DNA from: Pogonophryne albipinna
Taxonomy: Eukaryota; Chordata; Actinopteri; Perciformes; Artedidraconidae
Assembly (NCBI GenBank): GCA_028583405.1
Contig: CM053256.1
Span: forward strand, 17,832,195 to 17,896,194
DNA length: 64,000 bases
Direction: 5' to 3'
A program made the translations under genes and the position numbers. Positions 57,978-64,000 of the stretch are shown here, in pieces. Every line of letters starts with the position of its first letter. Within the stretch, counting starts at the first letter, position 1. A model generated the notes under the pieces. The model made no database searches. It saw nothing but the letters and a program-made list of their open reading frames with translations, and had not been told where the DNA came from.

Positions 57978-58073
57978 CAGGCATTTCAGGAAAAGCTTCT
58001 GTGCACTGTCACGGACGAATAAGGGCAGACCTTCCAGACACATTCTCATTTGTTGCTGTGGGATGTCAGATGT
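57978..58073 (-). pseudogene. SAMD3-like internal exon (96 bp)
   Basis: Thirty-two codons between an acceptor TGATTTACAG and a donor CTG|GTGTGT, reading TSDIPQQQMRMCLEGLPLFV, then RDSAQKLFLKCL. The GLPLFV block resembles the GLP-[VI]-[YF] segment that precedes the C-terminal exon in SAMD3-like proteins. It joins in phase to the next exon (DTNPEE). Confidence 0.6.
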
Positions 58074-59038
58074 CTGTAAATCAGAAAAAAAGTGCATTAG
58101 GATTTATGGTTAAAATGAGTGATTAAAGGGTAATTTCAGAATCTCAGAAGTCAGGATCCATTTGTGATTTATTTAAAACGGCAAGTCTTCTCTGAACAAA
58201 AGAACTTTGCAATAGTTGTTTGAACCTGATGGAAGAGAGATTTAATTATTAAACAGGACTTATGTAAACTTTGTTGATGAGGTGAGGTAAAAGTGAAGTA
58301 AGTACCAAAATATGATGCTTTTACAAGATAGGACACCTTTTTAATAACTTTCACATCTATTCTTGAGTTATGAGAAGTGCATTTTTGAGGCAACAGCTTT
58401 TTTTCTAGTAATTTGTCTAGAAATGTGTCTAGTGAAATGTTCTAATTATGTGATACTGAATTTTGGGTTATAAAAAGGTGTAAACTGTAGTCATCCAGAT
58501 TAAAACAAAGAAACGCTTTAAATAATTAATTTTGTGTCTAATGCACCGACATAAAATATAAGTTTCACTCTTCAAATAGAATTACTGAAATTATTCAACT
58601 TTTCCACGATATTCTAATTTATTGAGATGCACCTGTTTGTTCTCTTTAAGAACATTGTAAATTATCATTACGACATTAAAGACAAAAGCTACCTGTTCAT
58701 CAAGCAGGGTGTCCGCGGGGTCTTAAAAAGTATTAAAAGTTGATAAATCAATTTAGCAAAAATTAAGGCTATTAAAAAGTATTAAACGGCATTTTCCAAG
58801 GTATTAAGAAGGTCCACAGCAACGACAACATGAAACACCCTTTAATTTACTGAAACAACATGTCGGGAAACCCCCTCAAGGTGGCCCCATGCATAGCGTG
58901 CCATAAAATGCTGCTTCTTATTTTAAGTTCCGTTGCCTTGCTCCGCTCTGTGGGGGGGGGGGGGGTTATCTGCTGGTGGACTACCTGAGAGATATACAGC
59001 AGGAGAACACGCCGTCCACCGCGGAGAATAAACAGAAG

Positions 59039-60090
59039 GGTTGCGTTCGGATAGTTTAAAAATCAGCTCCTAAGTTCTAACCCTATCTCCTATTCATTGA
59101 CCTCTGAGTGAAACGTCACGGGGTTAAGGGATAGTGGATAGGATAATTCAAAAGGACTTAGGAGAAGAGACTGCGGTGCTTTAGAGAATCCGACTGCACT
59201 TTCACTATCCGACGTGTTTATGATGCGCCAGCGGACGTCATTTTGTGCGTCTGCTGCTGTGGGGAAACTATGGAAACTAGTTTTCTATACAGCGGACTAC
59301 AACATGGATGTTCAATAAGAAGGAGGGACTACTGTAAACTCATCTAGAGACTCTGCACCGTGCTCTGATGCTGTTGTTTTATGCTTTATGAACGTGGACA
59401 ACAGAGAAACATATTCTTCATGACCAAAGTTGGAATTGAAATAAAATAGGAAAGTGAAACTTATGCTCGTCACCCTCTCCCTCTGGTCCACATTAATACA
59501 AAAAATGATCCCAGTATGATTGTATGAACTATGAAAAGATCTTAAAATCAATACAAATGTATTTATTATAAACGTTAGTCTTTAACATCTATCACTGTGT
59601 ACATCACCATTCAAACATCTTTTAAAAGTTGAACAAACTCCACACAGCTCAGTGAAATGTTGACTTTATTTGATCATTTCAGTAAAAACTAACGTTCATA
59701 TTTCTCTTTTTGATTATAATACTGATGAACGTTCAGCACAAAGCACTTTGGCAACTTACCACATACGTTTTAAAAAGCTTAATAAGCACCGTAACTTTCA
59801 TGATATCATTTCTCCGTCATAATCGATTGTTTCCGTGAACGGCCGACTGTTGTGTGACGTCAAATGCTGCGGCTGCAATGCATTGTGGGGCAGCATTTTC
59901 TCCTCTCCTTTCGGTGAGGGAGGTCCAGTGGTTCCTACGCTAAAGGAGGTTATAAAGGAAGTTTGAAACCTCCTTTCCTTTCATTTAGAGAATTGGAACG
60001 GCACTTATCATGGCTGCCACTGAGGGACTTCCGGGTCATTTCACTCCGTTAGGAAGGTTCCTAAGCTAAATGGACTATTCGACTGCAGCC
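59039..60090. mobile_element. nested inverted-repeat element
   Basis: GGTTGCGTTCGGATAG at the left and CTATTCGACTGCAGCC at the right are inverted with 12 of 16 matches and are flanked by AAG. The interior has purine/pyrimidine blocks but no coding frame. The class is uncertain. Confidence 0.5.
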
Positions 60091-60836
60091 AAGGGCAACC
60101 ATGACAACCATGCTCCGGGGTCTTCTTCGCTGCTTTTGGTGTATTTTGTGGCGGCAGCAGCGCCACTTACAGGCCTGGCATATGTACTACAGCGTTTCCA
60201 GCATTTCCAGCGGAACGGACACGTTAATGAATCGAATGCGTGTGAACTGTTGTGAACGGAAGACTTTTTTGCGTTTGCGTATGCGTTTTACTGTATGCGT
60301 CCTCGTGGGGCCGGGGTCTAAGCCAAACTATATCCGGTCACAGAGATCTGCTATTTTAAAGTAAGGTCAACACATATCGACCCTAAATATAGTCTATATT
60401 AAGAACGAGAAAAGTCTTAACATATATATCGTTTTTTGTAAACATATGACAAATGTGTGAGGGTGATGACGTCAGAGCATCGTCCTATTTGCCGGGCTTA
60501 GCCCCGGACAGCCCCAGCCCAATTTAACCCCTGGGTATTTGTGAGGGAGCTCCTATATGGCATTACCCCGCTGAAGCTCACCAAAGTTTAATATATTTCA
60601 TAGTTCAATGTTTTGTTAATTGTTTTGTTTATTGGTCAAATACTGGTTTCTAATGGTTTCTGAGGAGTTTTACTGGAATGAAAGAGCACAGAGTACAGAA
60701 GCAACAAAGCAGCATACTGCATTAAACCTGACCTTCACAGAGAGGTTGAAGTTCATGTGGAGAGGAGGCTTCAGTAGTCTGTCTGCACTCTGTTTAGTTG
60801 TGCTATCTTACAATCAATATAGTAAATTTGAGCATG

Positions 60837-62441
60837 CCCGGCGCAGTGGGAGGGCCAAGGAGGGCCAGGCCCTCCCATTTGATATTCCTGCCCTCCCCCA
60901 ATAAACAAGTTTTTTATTATTTAAAACTTAAAAAAAATATATATACATATTTTTTTAATTATAAATAAACGGTGAACTTTTATGCTACGATGTATAGCTA
61001 GTGTCAGATAGTAACTAAAAAAAAATCGCAGGCTACGTCAAATAAATTCATGTGTGATTTGTGATTCGTCCACATTTAGACCAATCACAGCGTCACACTC
61101 TGCAGCCTATTCTGGATTTGTTTATTGTGCATTCTGTAGACTCCCATTTCTGTTTGAATTACACAATGGACATCAGAAATTGGCTTAAAAGGTCTAAGGA
61201 TTTATTAAAACGAAAGAGCGATGAAAGAACTGCAGCCGATGGTGCTGCTGGCGACCCTGCACCTGCCGTTGCAGCAGCACGCCTTAATGTCACAAGCTTG
61301 ACCTCGGCAAACCCCGGGGCTGAGTTAGCGAGCCAAAGCCTTGACCCATCAAGGCGGCCGCCACCAACGCTGTCCTCCGAGGCACAGCTCCTTGTGCCCT
61401 ACCATCACCACCTGCATTGCCACACCCTGTACCACACCCGCCAGCATCCTCCTCCTTCGTGCCGGTGCCTCCACTAGACGCTACCTTGCAGCACATCAAC
61501 AGGTGCTATTGGGCCAGCAACCGCTCAAAGACCAACAGCCCCAGATGATCTTGGGGTCAATAAACCCAACCAGGTGAAACTGGATCGTTAGGAGATTGTT
61601 TTCAGGAAAGAAGCGCTCTTTTGCCGCTGCATGGTACAACAACAGACCATGGCTTGAAGATTCGTTAAAAGCAGACGCAGCCTTTTGTTTCCCCTGTAGA
61701 CAGTTTAAAGTAAATACGTCTTCATCTGATGCGGCTTTTACTGTCAAAGGTTTTTGCGACTGGAAACACGCATTACGGACTGATAAAGGACTGCTAAGGC
61801 ATGCCGCATCAAAAGAACACATTTCATGTGAGAGTTTGTGGAGAGAGAGACAGATACGCGAGGAAACAAATAAGGAAATGAGTACTTTGGTGCAGATCAG
61901 CTGGCACAGAACCATTATTACGTGTCAGCTGTCGTTGATATTATAGCTTTTTTAGCTCTCAAACAACTCCCTCTCAGAGGTGACCACGATTCACTCCATA
62001 GCATGTCCGAGTCAGGCAGTGGGCTCCTCCTATCGCTGTTTAAGTATACGCTGCACAAAGATGCAGAGTTGGCCAAAATATTGGAAAGCATTCCCCACAC
62101 AGCAACATACACCTCTCACGACATGCAAAATGCCATAATAGAACTAACAGCAGTTCATCGTCTCCGTCTATTTCTCTCCGAGTGCAACGATGAGGAAGCT
62201 GCCATCCTTAACCAGTGTGCCTTGCTCGTGGTTTACCAGTGTTTGTGCTGCCACGCACACAATGTTTCAAAAGTGGTTTCTATGTTGCCCTTTATTTGTG
62301 TATGTATTTGCGATAAGTGTGCGTCTTTACGCAATGCTGTTTGATATATATATTGTGACGCAGGCCCGCAGCACGTGACAGTTTTGTGTGCCCTCCCATG
62401 AAAATCATATGCCCTCCCTTTAGATTTGTTCTGGCGCCGGG
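60837..62441 (+). mobile_element. hAT element of the ZMYM/TTF-finger (Zaphod-like) type
   Basis: CCCGGCGCAG at the left and CTGGCGCCGGG at the right are near-inverted. The subterminal GGGAGGGC and GCCCTCCC motifs are also inverted. Flanking 8-mers TGAGCATG / TCTGAATG agree at 5 of 8. It carries the remains of a TTF-type zinc finger transposase. Confidence 0.7.
61167..62344 (+). pseudogene. TTF-finger hAT transposase (ZMYM1-like), broken
   Basis: An N-terminal part starts at 61167 (MDIRNWLKRSKDLLKRKSDE). The TTF zinc finger (61596-61790) reads RSFAAAWYNNRPWLEDSL and DAAFCFPCRQFKV, then GFCDWKHALRTDKGLLRH. The part after it starts in another frame at about 61922 (AVVDIIAFLALKQLPLRGDH, SGLLLSLFKYTLHKD, ATYTSHDMQNAIIE). 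The region between the conserved start of the catalytic domain and a LNQCALLV segment is deleted, and the frame stops at 62344. Known relatives are ZMYM1/ZMYM6-type proteins derived from hAT transposases. Confidence 0.75.
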
Positions 62442-62728
62442 TCTGAATGTGAGGTAAAGTGTGTCGCCAATGTAACCGGTTAGAACTCGAAGTTGCGATG
62501 AGGTCTTAAAATGTATGGAAAGGGCCTTAAAAAAGGTCTTAAAAGGTATTAAATTTGACTTCAGGATTCCTACATATACCCTGTCAAGAGACTCCAAGAG
62601 GTTTTCCATCCCTTGTCCGAAGGCTCCTTTCCTGGCTCTTTTATCAGTCGAGGACAGTATTCATCCAAGGCTGCTGTAAATGTCCCAAACAGGTCCTTGG
62701 TGGTGATTCAAAGGAACTCATAACAAAT

Positions 62729-63969
62729 CTGTGGTACACAAAAGCAGCATAAAGACAAAAGCATTAATACAATGAATGACAGTTTTGAGTCCTTTCAGAA
62801 TTACTGTAGAAGCCATTTATATTGATGTTGGCATTTAAGTTTATTTTGTTTGGATTAAGGGTAAAGTACTATTTTGAAAAACTGGTACTGTACAACTCAA
62901 GAGAATAAAAGTCAAACTAAACTGTAATCTCTGCGTAAGATCACTCCCACAACTCACCTGTGAATAATGGAAATGGCCACTACAATTACTTTATATTGTT
63001 AATCACTGTATCTTAAAAAACAACTTAACCTATTTAACAGTTATATCTGAGTATATTAAAGAAATATCTGTAGCCGCAGAACACATTTGATAACACAAAT
63101 CATAAACTAAAGATATAGTTGGTGTATTTACAGTCTACAAAAACTACAGCTTGTTGCATTTATTTAAGAATGACATTAAAGGAAACTGTTGTTTATTGCT
63201 ATTTTGTTATAACGAAATAAAACACTAAACTTAGGAGAAAAAATACTCTGGCATGTGTAGGCAGTCCTAACATCTATTCTCATTCCTCCTCTTTGTGGAA
63301 TGTAAATACAATACAAAGTAGCTGCAGCCTAATATGGTAAAAAGCATAACAAAATAAATAAGCCAGTTTGTGTTTATTTAAGTCTTTAAACTGTTTTCCT
63401 GTGCCATCATTATTTCTTTTTTTTCAGAGAGAGACAACTGTTAATATTATGAATAACCAGACATGTCACTCTATGGAGCTGTATCACATTATATCTTATT
63501 TGTTTTTAAACACACTTTATAGCCGAAATAACCTTGCTGTAGCAACGGCAGATATCAAATCAAGATTAATTTGGTTTTTCCACGACCTGGCATGAGGGAT
63601 AACATGGGTCCAAAAGGATGCTGCCAAAGGGGTTGAAAACATTCATATAGTTGAATATTCCTGGCAGTGAAATGCACTATGGATGGGAATTTGAAGGGAC
63701 ATTTATATTCGACCCCAAAAAAAAAAGATTAATCGAATTGACGTATCTTCTATAAAATTAAAATCAATAAAAAAACGGCCTATATGAGCCGACATAACGC
63801 TGACCTATAATGGCTCGTTCTTAAAGTCAACTTAGATGGATGTGTTGTATAGGATAGATTATTACAAAGGTACAGAGATCACAATATGTAACAGGAAGCA
63901 GCTATTTTAAGAAAATAGGCATGTCTACATGCCCAGGGGAGAGGCGGGTGCGGAGGTGATTTACAATAA
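62729..63969. other. intron or upstream region of the SAMD3-like locus, no exon found
   Basis: AT-rich. I looked on the minus strand for further SAMD3-like exons and found none I can support. Confidence 0.5.
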
Positions 63970-64000
63970 TGGCGCATTTCCACTACAGCGCGGTTTAAGC
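63970..64000. mobile_element. left end of a second PIF/Harbinger-type MITE
   Basis: TGGCGCATTTCCACTACAGC after TAA (63967-63969) matches the terminal repeat of the element at 52577-53342 with two differences. The window ends inside it. Confidence 0.75.

Larger units (their letters stand above)
58705..62583. mobile_element. DNA transposon (CAGGGTGTCCGCGGGG family) in the SAMD3-like exon
   Basis: Starts CAGGGTGTCCGCGGGGTCTT and ends CTTCAGGATTCCTACATATACCCTG. Both ends are rich in TCTTAAAAAGTATTAAA motifs. TCAAG lies on both sides (58700-58704, 62584-62588). This widespread fish repeat has no transposase of its own here. The 5-bp duplication does not settle the superfamily. Two other transposons sit inside it. 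Confidence 0.8.
58693..62728 (-). pseudogene. SAMD3-like exon split by a 3.9-kb transposon
   Basis: In coding order: an acceptor TGTACCACAG, then codons ICYEFL, an in-frame TGA (62708-62710 region), ITTKDLFGTFTAALDEYCPR, a frame change near 62650, and RARKGAFGQGMENLLESLD. The transposon at 62583-58705 follows, then the last exon bases and a donor CAG|GTAGCT (GT at 58692-58691). The stop, the frameshift and the insertion each break the protein. I place it with SAMD3-like proteins by the CPRL-x(n)-RARKGAFG-x-x-x-x-LL pattern and the neighbouring exons. Confidence 0.6.

Noticed and set aside
60620..60904. 94-codon open frame at the left edge of the Zaphod-like element
   Set aside because: It crosses the element boundary and contains no known motif.

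Overview
The window looks like a stretch of teleost (probably percomorph) fish genome that is made mostly of transposable elements. The evidence is the TE mix: a Rex3/RTE LINE with its (TCCA)n tail, L2-type LINEs, a chromodomain Ty3/gypsy element, a BEL/Pao element, a DIRS element, many hAT families, piggyBac, PIF/Harbinger and a palindromic Tc1-like element. Long CT, AC and TG microsatellites and short host exons separated by TE-filled introns agree with this. No prokaryotic or organellar feature is present. A 1,000-base run of N (340-1339) is an assembly gap.

Host genes are sparse. (1) 7040-7246, minus strand: the first coding exon of a SHISAL2/FAM159-type (Shisa-like) membrane protein, with a long CT tract just upstream. 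(2) 42115-about 43066, plus strand: two exons of a gene I do not recognise, with a proline-rich stretch and repeated W-x(2-3)-[SH]-W motifs. (3) 62728 down to 56767, minus strand: three exons resembling the C-terminal half of fish SAMD3-like proteins. The first of these carries a stop, a frameshift and a 3.9-kb transposon, so it is probably a pseudogene.

Layout. 1340-6765: L2 LINE tail, gypsy pol plus 3' LTR, a second degenerate L2. 7040-7556: SHISAL2 exon and CT tract. 8440-13198: a dispersed repeat present twice in inverted orientation, with smaller remnants between. 13199-29276: a BEL/Pao element blown up to 16 kb by nested insertions, namely an L2-like LINE in the reverse transcriptase active-site region and a hAT element with an 8-bp target duplication in the integrase zinc motif. 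That hAT holds a 6.9-kb element with a TA target duplication, which in turn holds a piggyBac derivative and a Rex3 LINE. 29277-39718: MITE fragments, hAT remnants and AT-rich intergenic DNA. 39725-41654: a palindromic element whose two arms carry 20-bp minisatellites. 43254-51801: five to six hAT elements, three of them stacked inside one another. 52082-56540: a DIRS element carrying a PIF/Harbinger and a Tc1-like insertion. 56767-62728: the SAMD3-like pseudogene and its TE nest. 63970-64000: start of another Harbinger copy, cut by the window edge.

I found no operon-like or defence system. The most informative content is the order of insertion, readable from target-site duplications, and the repeated survival of BED zinc-finger N-termini in hAT copies that have lost their catalytic core.
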